Of a stretch of DNA of 64,000 bases, positions 8,252-16,219 are shown in pieces (position 1 is the first letter of the stretch; each line of letters begins with the position of its first letter). The DNA is from Hydrogenovibrio sp965140365 (lineage in GTDB: Bacteria; Pseudomonadota; Gammaproteobacteria; Thiomicrospirales; Thiomicrospiraceae). Location of the stretch: assembly GCA_965140365.1 (NCBI GenBank), contig OZ223196.1, one strand, 5' to 3'. Under the pieces are notes generated by a model. It did no database searches. It was given only the letters and a program-made list of their open reading frames with translations, and was not told the DNA's origin. The position numbers were made by a program, and so were the translations under genes.

Positions 8252-8818
8252 TCAGAAAAACTCGATTTCTTCCTCTTCTTCATTGGATTCGGTCATACGA
8301 TCACGCATACGGCCTTTCATCACCTCAATCGCTTCGTCTGCCGGCATCTCCTGGTCAAAGATCAAGTCGAACAACTCTTCTTCCTCACGCATCGTCGTTC
8401 CCTTACGAACCTCCGATTTAAATGCCTCCCACTGCGCTTCGTCTTTGGCGTGCATTTCATGAGAGACAATTTCCGACAGGCCTGATAAACCATGCGAAAC
8501 ATGGTTTAAGCGCTGGCTAAGCTTGTCGTAAAATTGGAACGCAATAATGGCTTGTTGCATTTTTAATGCCAAATCGCCAGTCTGAGTCAGAAGCGATTGA
8601 TTATGCTCTTCAATGCCTTCCACGTCGGTGGACATTTCGGCAATTTTTTTACTGGAACGCTCAATGTCTTCGATGTGCTGAGACATATAGGAAAACGAAT
8701 CGATCAGGGTATTGACCGAGTTATCCCCATCCGTAATCGACAACTCGATTTGAGCCACGGATAAATTTAAAACCATGATGGTTTCTTGAACTTCTTTGGC
8801 GCCTAATGCGAACGACAT
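8252..8818 (-). CDS. CheZ-like chemotaxis protein (putative CheY-P phosphatase)
   Basis: This 188-residue helical protein lies directly downstream of cheA in the same operon. No transmembrane segment is seen. A long helix contains AFQFYDKLSQRLNHV, in which Asp98 and Gln102 form the D-x-x-x-Q spacing used by CheZ phosphatases (compare FQDLTGQ in E. coli CheZ), after a similar Phe-Gln lead-in. The last residues are a run of Glu ending in EIEFF; E. coli CheZ also ends in an acidic peptide with a terminal Phe that binds CheY. The overall likeness to CheZ is low. The assignment rests on the motif, the tail and the neighbours, and a structural role in the chemotaxis array is the main alternative. 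Confidence 0.6.
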   Translation of the reverse strand: MSFALGAKEVQETIMVLNLSVAQIELSITDGDNSVNTLIDSFSYMSQHIEDIERSSKKIAEMSTDVEGIEEHNQSLLTQTGDLALKMQQAIIAFQFYDKLSQRLNHVSHGLSGLSEIVSHEMHAKDEAQWEAFKSEVRKGTTMREEEELFDLIFDQEMPADEAIEVMKGRMRDRMTESNEEEEEIEFF

Positions 8819-8877
8819 AATTCCCTCTGGTCTGTCTTTGTTATTTTTATAATGGAAGGGGCCTGCCCTTCCCGCGG

Positions 8878-10965
8878 TTATGCCGCATTGGAATGGAGGT
8901 TACCGCCCTTATGAGATGACAAGGTTTCTGTGATGTCCAAAATCAGCGAAACCGTCCCGTCGCCCAAAATGGTGGCGCCGGCAATGCTGCTGATTTTCAT
9001 GAAATTACTTTCCATACTCTTAATCACCACTTGCTGTTGCCCCAACAGGTCATCCACAAAGATCCCGGCACGGCGTCCACCGTCTTCGACAACGACCAAC
9101 AACCCTTCTTCCAGATCGGTACGCGCATCGGATATGCCGAGCTTGTCATGCAGACGAATCACTGGAATATAGCTGTCACGCAGCTTGTACAACTCGGTCT
9201 GCCCGGCAATGCCTTTGACCAGCGACTTGTCGACCTGGATGGATTCGACAATCGACACCAACGGGAAAACATAGGTTTCTGAGCCGACTTTCGCCAACTG
9301 ACCATCCAGAATCGCCAAGGTCAACGGCAAACGGATGGTGAAGACACTGCCTTTCCCTTTTTCCGTTTTGACTTCAACCGAGCCGCCTAAGCCGCGGATA
9401 TTACGACGCACCACATCCATACCAACACCACGACCGGAAACGTCACTAATGACATCGGCGGTAGAGAAACCTGGATGGAAGATCAAATCAATCACTTCCT
9501 CATCGCTCATTTTCACGTCTTCGTCAATCACGCCTTTTTCAATGGCTTTTTGACGAATGCGATCCGCGTGAATCCCGGCGCCGTCATCCGTAATCTGAAT
9601 CAGAATATTGCCACCTTGGTGGAAAGCCGCCATTTTCACGGTACCGGTTTCCGGCTTTCCGGCTGCAAGACGAACATCCGGCGCTTCCACGCCGTGGTCA
9701 ATGGAGTTACGCACAATATGCACCAGCGGATCGGTTAAGGCTTCCAACATGGTTTTATCCAGTTCGGTGCCTTCCCCTTCCATGACCAAGTCGATTTTTT
9801 TACCCAGTTTTTGGCTAACATCATGCACTATACGCGGCATACGGTTAAAGGCAAAACTCACCGGCAACATACGGATGTTCATCACACTTTCCTGCAAGTC
9901 TCGCGTATGACGCTCCAGGTGTGTCAGCCCTTCTTTCAATTTATCCGCCCAATCCGAGGTGCCCCCCTCATTTTGTTCGGCCTGCTCCCCGAACTGACTC
10001 AACATGGACTGGGTAATGACCAACTCACCAACCAAGTTAACCAATTGATCGATTTTGCTCAAATCAACGCGAATGGAGCTATCTTGTTTCGGAGCAGGCG
10101 CTGAGGCCTTAGCGGAGGGCTTTTTCGCTGCAACAGCAGGTTTGGCTGCTGTTGCAGCGGGCGCTTCCGGAACGGAAGCAACATTTTCAACTGGTTTTTC
10201 AGCGGGCACGTCCTCGACTGGCGTTTCGGCCGTTGGCGGGGTGATGGTGATTTCGGCACCATCACCATCAATCCATTCAAAGACTTCTTTAACGTCTTCT
10301 TCGTTGATGTTGTCACCGGACAGGTGCAGCGTCCACTTCAAGAACAGTTCTTCCGGATTCAGCTCAGCAATGTCTTGCGGAAGTGCCGAATCATCCACGG
10401 TCACTTCAACGGTGCCCAGCGTTTCGAGCTCACGGAATATACGAATGGGCTCATTACCAGTTTGCAATAATTCTTTTTCAGGAATGACTTCAATGGTCCA
10501 AACACCACCGCCGCTTGGCGCAGGCGTTGCTGATGACTCAGTCACGCTATCTGCTGATGGCGCCGTTTCACCAGATGCACCGTTACTTAAGATATTTTCC
10601 AAGGCTTGTTGGACTTCAGATGCTGTCGCCTCATCAATGTCTTCGTGGTTTTGCAGACGCGTCATCATGTCTCGCAACACATCTACCGCTTGTAACATGA
10701 CATCCGTCGCTTCCTGTGTCACATCGCGGCGTCCGTCGCGCATTTCATCCAGCAAGGTCTCCAGAACATGGGTGAAATCGATAATTTCATTAAACCCGAA
10801 GGTACCGCTCCCGCCTTTGATGGAGTGGGCTGCACGGAAAATTTCATTGATTTTTTCGTTATCCGGGGTACCTGGCTCCAACTCCAGCAGCCCGGCTTCC
10901 ATTACATCCAACCCTTCAAAGCTTTCTTCCAGGTAGGTCTGGCGAAATGTTTCCATCATGTCCAT
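8878..10965 (-). CDS. cheA: chemotaxis histidine kinase CheA
   Basis: This 695-residue cytoplasmic kinase couples receptors to CheY. Domains in order are: an HPt (P1) domain with the phosphorylated His47 in AAHSIKGGSGTFG; a linker and P2-like region that includes an Ala/Pro/Lys-rich stretch near residues 250-295; the dimerisation segment starting at LVNLVGELVITQSMLSQ; an ATPase domain with VRNSIDHGVE, DDGAGI and GRGVGMDVV; and a C-terminal CheW-like domain. It sits between cheD and the CheZ-like gene, 10 bases after cheD. No cheY, cheW, cheR or cheB is present here, so the rest of the pathway must lie elsewhere. Whether it serves flagella or pili cannot be told. Confidence 0.95.
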   Translation of the reverse strand: MDMMETFRQTYLEESFEGLDVMEAGLLELEPGTPDNEKINEIFRAAHSIKGGSGTFGFNEIIDFTHVLETLLDEMRDGRRDVTQEATDVMLQAVDVLRDMMTRLQNHEDIDEATASEVQQALENILSNGASGETAPSADSVTESSATPAPSGGGVWTIEVIPEKELLQTGNEPIRIFRELETLGTVEVTVDDSALPQDIAELNPEELFLKWTLHLSGDNINEEDVKEVFEWIDGDGAEITITPPTAETPVEDVPAEKPVENVASVPEAPAATAAKPAVAAKKPSAKASAPAPKQDSSIRVDLSKIDQLVNLVGELVITQSMLSQFGEQAEQNEGGTSDWADKLKEGLTHLERHTRDLQESVMNIRMLPVSFAFNRMPRIVHDVSQKLGKKIDLVMEGEGTELDKTMLEALTDPLVHIVRNSIDHGVEAPDVRLAAGKPETGTVKMAAFHQGGNILIQITDDGAGIHADRIRQKAIEKGVIDEDVKMSDEEVIDLIFHPGFSTADVISDVSGRGVGMDVVRRNIRGLGGSVEVKTEKGKGSVFTIRLPLTLAILDGQLAKVGSETYVFPLVSIVESIQVDKSLVKGIAGQTELYKLRDSYIPVIRLHDKLGISDARTDLEEGLLVVVEDGGRRAGIFVDDLLGQQQVVIKSMESNFMKISSIAGATILGDGTVSLILDITETLSSHKGGNLHSNAA

Positions 10966-10975
10966 AGCGGTATCC

Positions 10976-11551
10976 TCAGAACAGTTCTACATCACCCTCA
11001 ACAGGCTTCGATCCAATATTATTAATATAGCGGCTTTCTTCAGCAGCCAATGTCTGGTTGTGCATCGCATTCAAGCGTCTGACCCGAACTCTGCCCGAGT
11101 TCGGATAGTATAAAATCTTTCTCGGATAAACATCCCCGATGTCTTGAGAAACAATCTTGAAGCCTTCCGTATAAATGTAATCAAACGCAAAGCCAATATT
11201 GTACCAACCGATGTTCGTAGTGGAACTCATGATACGCCCGCCACCGAAGAGCTTAAATTCCAAGCGTTCACGTTTGGCACCCAAATTCAGCAAAGCGTTC
11301 ACCAAGTTTTCCATGGCATAGTTGCCATAACGATTGGCATCGGACAGTTCGGAGGCACCGGTACTATTTTTATCGACCGGCAACATAAAATGGTTCATAC
11401 CACCGACACCGGTGACCGGATCTCGTACACACGCCGAGATACAAGAGCCCAGCACCGTTTCAATCCGTTCGTGTTCTCGGGTTACATAAAACTCGCCCGG
11501 TAAAATTTTGTAGGTTGTAATGCCCTCGGCTGGATCCACACTTTTTTGCAT
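10976..11551 (-). CDS. cheD: chemoreceptor glutamine deamidase CheD
   Basis: CheD deamidates selected glutamines on chemoreceptors and in some bacteria binds CheY or CheC. The 191-residue protein has the catalytic Cys37 in LGSCISAC and the matching His54 in GGMNHFMLP, followed by the family's FKLFGGGRIM segment. The C-terminus ends in GDVELF, much like the EIEFF end of the CheZ-like protein in the same operon. It is the first gene of the operon. A symmetric motif (GCAAGTA-T-TACTTGC) lies 72-86 bases upstream, and MITE-like copy B lies 97 bases upstream. Confidence 0.93.
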   Translation of the reverse strand: MQKSVDPAEGITTYKILPGEFYVTREHERIETVLGSCISACVRDPVTGVGGMNHFMLPVDKNSTGASELSDANRYGNYAMENLVNALLNLGAKRERLEFKLFGGGRIMSSTTNIGWYNIGFAFDYIYTEGFKIVSQDIGDVYPRKILYYPNSGRVRVRRLNAMHNQTLAAEESRYINNIGSKPVEGDVELF

Positions 11552-11594
11552 AATTCGGTCAAACCCGTCTGCGGTACTTGTTGTTTTTATAGCT

Positions 11595-11637
11595 GTAATA
11601 CTCGCATTTATTCAAAAAAGTGGCAAGTATTACTTGC
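11595..11637. promoter_or_regulatory. operator-like palindrome cluster upstream of cheD
   Basis: GCAAGTA-T-TACTTGC (11623-11637) is a perfect 7+7 palindrome. A further half-site GTAATACTCGC (11595-11605) pairs with GCAAGTATTAC (11623-11633) with one mismatch. The three half-sites suggest binding by a dimeric regulator at the cheD promoter. Confidence 0.45.
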
Positions 11638-11647
11638 ATAAATTTAT

Positions 11648-11807
11648 GAGAGGTTTGCATGAGTGGGGCGCGATCGAAAAATGAGATAAAATTTTTCTGA
11701 ATTAGGCGGAAAACGAAGCTAATAGCTGGCTATTAACGAGTTTTTCAACGACATTCAGGAAGATTTTAGCCATTTTTAGCCGTGAATCCATCTTGTGCAA
11801 AGCTCTC
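11648..11807. mobile_element. MITE-like element, copy B (160 bp)
   Basis: Same length as copy A and inverted relative to it. The ends are GAGAGGTTTGCAT (11648-11660) and GTGCAAAGCTCTC (11795-11807). It is flanked by TTAT on both sides (11644-11647 and 11808-11811), a possible 4-bp target duplication. The right-hand TTAT overlaps the stop codon of tadA. The core 11677-11784 is identical to copy A over 108 bp. Confidence 0.87.
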
Positions 11808-12323
11808 TTATGGTTTTTGCCGGGCTTCTCGAGCTTGTTTTTGCGCTTGTCGCCGCTTTTTGAAAAAACGGCTCAACATTTCACCGGTTTCATCGGCCAT
11901 CACACCTTTTGTCACAGCCACCTGATGATTGAGCTGCTCGTGCTGCACCAAATTCATCAAGGAACCGGCCGATCCAGTGCGTGGATCGGCGGCACCGTAG
12001 ACCAAGCGCTGGATACGAGCATGCACCAACGCACTGGCACACATCGGGCAAGGTTCCAAGGTAACGTAAAGGGTCAAATCGACTAATCGGTAATTTTGCC
12101 AGGCCTGGCCGGCGGCGCGTAATGCCACTACTTCGGCATGAGCGGTAGGATCATGAGTTTGAATGGTTTGGTTCCAGCCTTCGGCCACCAATTCATTTTG
12201 GTGTACCAACACGGCGCCGACGGGCACTTCGCCCTGGCTTTCGGCTTTTTCGGCCAACGAGATGGCATGTTGCATCCAAAACCGGTCTTGTTCGGTTTGC
12301 GATAAAGAATCAGGACACAACAT
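11808..12323 (-). CDS. tadA: tRNA-specific adenosine deaminase TadA
   Basis: TadA converts adenosine 34 to inosine in the anticodon of tRNA-Arg(ACG). The 171-residue protein has the zinc-deaminase motifs: TAHAEV with the Zn-binding His and catalytic Glu, and PCPMCA with the two Zn-binding Cys. The C-terminal tail is basic (FFKKRRQAQKQAREARQKP). It follows guaA by 18 bases and is probably in the guaB-guaA-tadA transcript. The stop codon abuts MITE-like copy B, so the element's hairpin may serve as the 3' end; I see no other terminator. A CCAGGCCTGG copy at 12099-12108 encodes Gln-Ala-Trp. Confidence 0.95.
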   Translation of the reverse strand: MLCPDSLSQTEQDRFWMQHAISLAEKAESQGEVPVGAVLVHQNELVAEGWNQTIQTHDPTAHAEVVALRAAGQAWQNYRLVDLTLYVTLEPCPMCASALVHARIQRLVYGAADPRTGSAGSLMNLVQHEQLNHQVAVTKGVMADETGEMLSRFFKKRRQAQKQAREARQKP

Positions 12324-12341
12324 GAATCGAATGGATCAGAT

Positions 12342-13922
12342 TTATTCCCACTCAATCGTCGCCGGTGGCTTACTGGAAATATCGTAAGTCACACGGGTAA
12401 TGCGTGGAATTTCATTAATGATGCGATTGGAGACCTTTTCCAAAAACTCGTATGGCAAATGCGCCCAACGTGCGGTCATGAAATCAATTGTTTCAACCGC
12501 TCGTAGCGATACGACATAATCGTAACGACGAGCATCCCCAACCACACCAACAGACTTCACTGGCAAAAAGACGGTAAAGGCTTGAGACGTTTTGTCGTAC
12601 AAATCCGCCGCTCTAAGCTCTTCAATGAAAATATGGTCGGCCAAGCGCAGAATATCGGCGTATTCTTTTTTCACTTCACCCAGAATACGGACACCCAAGC
12701 CTGGACCTGGGAATGGATGACGGTAAACCATATCGGATGGCAACCCCAGTGCAACGCCCAGTTTACGAACCTCATCCTTGAACAGCTCGCGCAAGGGTTC
12801 CAGAAGCTCCAGCTTCATGTCTTCCGGTAACCCACCCACATTATGGTGGGACTTGATGACTTTGGCCTTACCGGTTTTCGACCCGGCCGACTCGATGACA
12901 TCCGGATAAATGGTCCCCTGAGCCAACCACTTCACGCTGGTCAATTTACCCGCTTCCTGATCGAATATTTCAATAAACGAATGCCCAATGATTTTGCGTT
13001 TCTTTTCCGGGTCGGCTTCGCCTTTCAAGGCGTCCATGAAATAGTCTTCCGCATCGACACGAATGACCTTAATACCCATATTTTCGGCGAACATCGCCAT
13101 GACTTGATCGCCTTCCTGATGGCGAAGCAAGCCGTGATCAACAAACACACAGGTCAGCTGATCACCAATCGCTTTATGCAATAAGGCTGCCACGACCGAA
13201 GAATCCACGCCACCCGACAAACCAAGCAAAACTTCATCCGTGCCGACCTGCTCACGAATGCGCTCCACACTGTCATCAATAATATTCTCAGTGGTCCAGA
13301 GTTTTTCACAACCGCACAATTCCACAATAAAACGCTCAATGATGCGTTGGCCTTGTTTGGTATGCGTCACCTCAGGGTGGAATTGAATACCGTAAAAGTG
13401 TTTTTCTTCATTGGCCATCCCGGCCACCGGGCAATTCTGAGTGGACGCCATCAGCTTAAACCCTTCCGGCATGGCATCAACACGATCCCCATGTGACATC
13501 CACACATCCAACATGCCGTGCCCTTCCGGTGTCACGTGGTCTTCAATGTCTTTTAGTAAATTCGTGTGACCACGAGCGCGTACCTGAGCATAACCGTATT
13601 CATGTTCATTCGCATGAATCACTTTACCGCCGAGTTGTTCCGCCATAGTTTGCATGCCATAGCAAATTCCCAGTACAGGAACCCCCAGTTCGAAAACCAC
13701 TTTCGGAGCCACCGGCGCATCGTTGCCGATGACCGTTTCAGGCCCACCGGACAAAATAATGCCTTTCGCACTAAAATCGGTAATGGTTTTTTCTTCGACA
13801 TCCCAAGGTTCAACCTCACAATACACACCGATTTCTCGAATGCGTCGAGCAATCAACTGGGTATATTGCGAACCGAAATCCAGAATTAAAATCCGATCTT
13901 GATGAATGTTGTTTTGTGACAT
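12342..13922 (-). CDS. guaA: GMP synthase (glutamine-hydrolysing) GuaA
   Basis: GuaA aminates XMP to GMP with glutamine and ATP, the last step of guanine nucleotide synthesis. The 526-residue protein has an N-terminal class I amidotransferase domain (Cys in VLGICYGMQ, His-Pro-Glu in QFHPEVTH), then an ATP pyrophosphatase domain with the P-loop LSGGVDSSVVA. The C-terminal dimerisation domain ends in the usual KPPATIEWE. It lies downstream of guaB on the same strand; the 79-base gap contains a GC hairpin without a T-run. Confidence 0.97.
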   Translation of the reverse strand: MSQNNIHQDRILILDFGSQYTQLIARRIREIGVYCEVEPWDVEEKTITDFSAKGIILSGGPETVIGNDAPVAPKVVFELGVPVLGICYGMQTMAEQLGGKVIHANEHEYGYAQVRARGHTNLLKDIEDHVTPEGHGMLDVWMSHGDRVDAMPEGFKLMASTQNCPVAGMANEEKHFYGIQFHPEVTHTKQGQRIIERFIVELCGCEKLWTTENIIDDSVERIREQVGTDEVLLGLSGGVDSSVVAALLHKAIGDQLTCVFVDHGLLRHQEGDQVMAMFAENMGIKVIRVDAEDYFMDALKGEADPEKKRKIIGHSFIEIFDQEAGKLTSVKWLAQGTIYPDVIESAGSKTGKAKVIKSHHNVGGLPEDMKLELLEPLRELFKDEVRKLGVALGLPSDMVYRHPFPGPGLGVRILGEVKKEYADILRLADHIFIEELRAADLYDKTSQAFTVFLPVKSVGVVGDARRYDYVVSLRAVETIDFMTARWAHLPYEFLEKVSNRIINEIPRITRVTYDISSKPPATIEWE

Positions 13923-13973
13923 ATCTAGAGGGTATCCAACTAAAAACTAAGAAAATAGACAAATTTGAAGTGA

Positions 13974-13991
13974 CGCGCGCTTGAGCGCGCG
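13974..13991. other. GC-rich hairpin between guaB and guaA
   Basis: CGCGCGC TTGA GCGCGCG is a perfect 7-bp stem with no T-run in either direction. It may stabilise or partly attenuate the guaB-guaA transcript rather than end it. Confidence 0.5.
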
Positions 13992-14001
13992 AAACGGGGC
14001 G

Positions 14002-15462
14002 TTATACGCGATAGTTCGGCGCTTCTTTAGTGATCGTGACATCATGGACATGACTCTCCGACATTCCGGCACCCGTCACACGTACAAAGCTTGGTTTGCT
14101 ATTGAACTCCTCAATGTCTTTACAACCGGTGTACCCCATACTGGAGCGAATACCACCCACCAACTGGTGAATGATTGGCGCCAAGGCACCTTTGTAAGCC
14201 ACGCGTCCTTCAATCCCCTCCGGAACCAGCTTATCGGCCGCATTGGACGATTGGAAATAACGATCGGAAGAACCTTGTTTTTGCGACATGGCGCCCATTG
14301 ACCCCATACCACGATACGATTTGTAAGCACGGCCCTGGTAATACTCCACTTCACCCGGCGACTCTTCCGTACCGGCGAACATGCTGCCCAACATGACGGC
14401 AGAGGCACCAGCCACCAAGGCTTTAGCCACATCGCCAGAGAAACGAATACCGCCGTCGGCAATAATTGGCACACCCGTTCCTTTCAAGGCCGCGGCCACA
14501 TTGGCGATGGCCGACAATTGCGGCACACCGACACCGGCGACAATACGAGTGGTACAAATTGAACCAGGACCAATCCCAACCTTCACGGCATCCGCACCGG
14601 CTTTCACCAAATCTTCAGCGGCTTCTGCCGTGGCAATATTCCCGCCAACCACATCAATTTGCGGATAATTTTCCTTGACCCATTTCACACGATCCAATAC
14701 TCCTTGAGAATGGCCATGCGCCGTATCCACGATAATGACATCCACACCGGCTTTCACCAAAGCGGCCACACGATCCGGTGTATCCGCACCGGTTCCGACC
14801 GCGGCACCAACGCGTAAACGCCCATTGGAGTCTTTAGCGGCATACGGGTGCTCAGACGATTTTTCCATATCCTTAACGGTAATCATCCCTTTCAGCTTAA
14901 ACGCATCATCCACCACCAACAGGCGCTCCAAGCGATGTTCGTGTAACAGTTCCAGCACGACTTCGCGTTTTTCTTTCTCTTTCACCGTCACCAAACGGTC
15001 TTTTGTGGTCATAATTTGTGACACTGGTAGCGACAAATCATCCACATAACGCAAATCCCGACTGGTCACAATCCCAACCAAGTCCTCGCCATCCATAACA
15101 GGCGCTGAAGACACGCGGTTTTCTTGCGTTTTATCCAATACCGTTTTCACCGTATCGTCAACCTGTACGGTAATCGGCTCCAAAATCACACCATGCTCGT
15201 ATTTTTTCACTTTCGTGACCACATGCGCCTGTTCGGCAATGGTCATGTTCTTATGCACGATCCCGATACCACCCTCCTGAGCCATGGAAATGGCCAATCT
15301 GGCTTCCGTGACGGTGTCCATCGCCGCAGACACGAATGGAATATTCAACTCAATGTTACGTGACAATCGTGTTTTCAACGACACATCGGAAGGCAACACA
15401 TTCGAATGAGCGGGCACCAATAAAACGTCATCAAAAGTTAGGGCTTCTTGCAGGATGCGCAT
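14002..15462 (-). CDS. guaB: IMP dehydrogenase GuaB
   Basis: GuaB oxidises IMP to XMP with NAD, the committed step to GMP. The product has 486 residues, the usual length. It is a TIM barrel with two CBS domains inserted after the first strands (roughly residues 95-205). The catalytic Cys is in GPGSICTTRIV and the flap ends near MSESHVHD. ATG 15462 (MRILQEALTFDDVLL) was chosen over the longer open frame to 15525 because a promoter (15497-15525) overlaps the extra part and the family begins at this point. An AAAGG ribosome site lies upstream. It is first in the guaB-guaA-tadA unit. Confidence 0.97.
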   Translation of the reverse strand: MRILQEALTFDDVLLVPAHSNVLPSDVSLKTRLSRNIELNIPFVSAAMDTVTEARLAISMAQEGGIGIVHKNMTIAEQAHVVTKVKKYEHGVILEPITVQVDDTVKTVLDKTQENRVSSAPVMDGEDLVGIVTSRDLRYVDDLSLPVSQIMTTKDRLVTVKEKEKREVVLELLHEHRLERLLVVDDAFKLKGMITVKDMEKSSEHPYAAKDSNGRLRVGAAVGTGADTPDRVAALVKAGVDVIIVDTAHGHSQGVLDRVKWVKENYPQIDVVGGNIATAEAAEDLVKAGADAVKVGIGPGSICTTRIVAGVGVPQLSAIANVAAALKGTGVPIIADGGIRFSGDVAKALVAGASAVMLGSMFAGTEESPGEVEYYQGRAYKSYRGMGSMGAMSQKQGSSDRYFQSSNAADKLVPEGIEGRVAYKGALAPIIHQLVGGIRSSMGYTGCKDIEEFNSKPSFVRVTGAGMSESHVHDVTITKEAPNYRV

Positions 15463-15803
15463 ATATTTATCTACCTTTATAAATTTTATAGGCCAATTAG
15501 TATTTTTTGCGTTCTCCAGATTCAACGGGAAAAAACACCAATTAAACTAATTATTACAACAAGTTACGTATAATAATTAGTTAAAAAGCCTAAATAAAAC
15601 ATGAATTTTAGCTGAGTAGTGTACATTATAAGGATTGACAGTGTCGGGGTAAACTTAATAAGTTATACACCCATACGAAAAATGTAAAAAAACGGGGTAA
15701 ATTCACTGTTTTTTAGCTTTTATTCGTTCAGATTTGTGATTAGAATAATACCGAGCTTAGAAATCTTACAAAAACAAGCTTATTTTCGAACTGGAGGATA
15801 TAC
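15463..15803. other. AT-rich divergent intergenic region guaB / small lipoprotein
   Basis: This region of 341 bases is AT-rich and holds the guaB promoter at its left end. A TTGACA (15635-15640) with a poorly spaced TAATAA and the ribosome site GGAGG (15792-15796) belong to the plus-strand lipoprotein gene. I see no RNA gene or further open frame. Confidence 0.6.
15497..15525 (-). promoter_or_regulatory. sigma-70-type promoter of guaB
   Basis: On the minus strand TTGAAT (15525-15520) and TACTAA (15502-15497) are separated by 17 bases. This predicts a leader of about 28 bases. Confidence 0.55.
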
Positions 15804-16139
15804 ATGAAAAAATTATTTGTGAGTGCTGCTGTTGTTGCCACTATGTCGCTAGCCGCATGTTCAACAAACCAGACTAAAGAACTGACTTCTTACGACGACA
15901 TTATCGGTGAAGCGGCTTCCGTTCATGCTGAAGCGGCTAAAGACGGTTATGTCTGGAAGCAGAAAAAGATGAAAAAAGCGTATGTTGATCACTACATTGC
16001 ACTCGCTGAAGAAGCCAAGAAAAAAGGCGACGACGCTAAAGCAATGAAATATGCGAAAGAAGCACTTAAATCCGCAAACGCTGAACTGAACCAAGAAGTG
16101 AAGTATGCGGACATCCAACCAGGATGGATTAAAAAATAA
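15804..16139 (+). CDS. small lipoprotein of unknown function
   Basis: This 111-residue protein has a lipoprotein signal peptide ending in LAAC, so it is anchored after the Cys near residue 20. The mature part is almost wholly helical and rich in Ala, Lys and Glu (for example EEAKKKGDDAKAMKYAKEALKSANAE), like a short tetratricopeptide-type or coiled-coil hairpin, and ends in QPGWIKK. A strong GGAGG ribosome site and a strong terminator suggest high expression, as for other small structural envelope lipoproteins. I do not assign a family. It is a single gene. Confidence 0.8.
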   Translation: MKKLFVSAAVVATMSLAACSTNQTKELTSYDDIIGEAASVHAEAAKDGYVWKQKKMKKAYVDHYIALAEEAKKKGDDAKAMKYAKEALKSANAELNQEVKYADIQPGWIKK

Positions 16140-16165
16140 GCTTGGCACTTTCAGCCAAACTGAAT

Positions 16166-16195
16166 AAAAAAACCGCCAGGCCTGGCGGTTTTTTT
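16166..16195. terminator. perfect-palindrome terminator built on CCAGGCCTGG
   Basis: The two 15-base arms are exact reverse complements with no spacer: an A-run, CCGCCAGG, then CCTGGCGG and a T-run. CCAGGCCTGG (16176-16185) is the core. It ends the small lipoprotein gene and could also serve the minus-strand gene at 16220. Confidence 0.92.
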
Positions 16196-16219
16196 ATATC
16201 TAACGTTTTCGACTCTAAA

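Noticed and set aside
13974..13991. Terminator between guaB and guaA
   Set aside because: The hairpin is strong but has no T-run on either side, so it is listed only as a hairpin.
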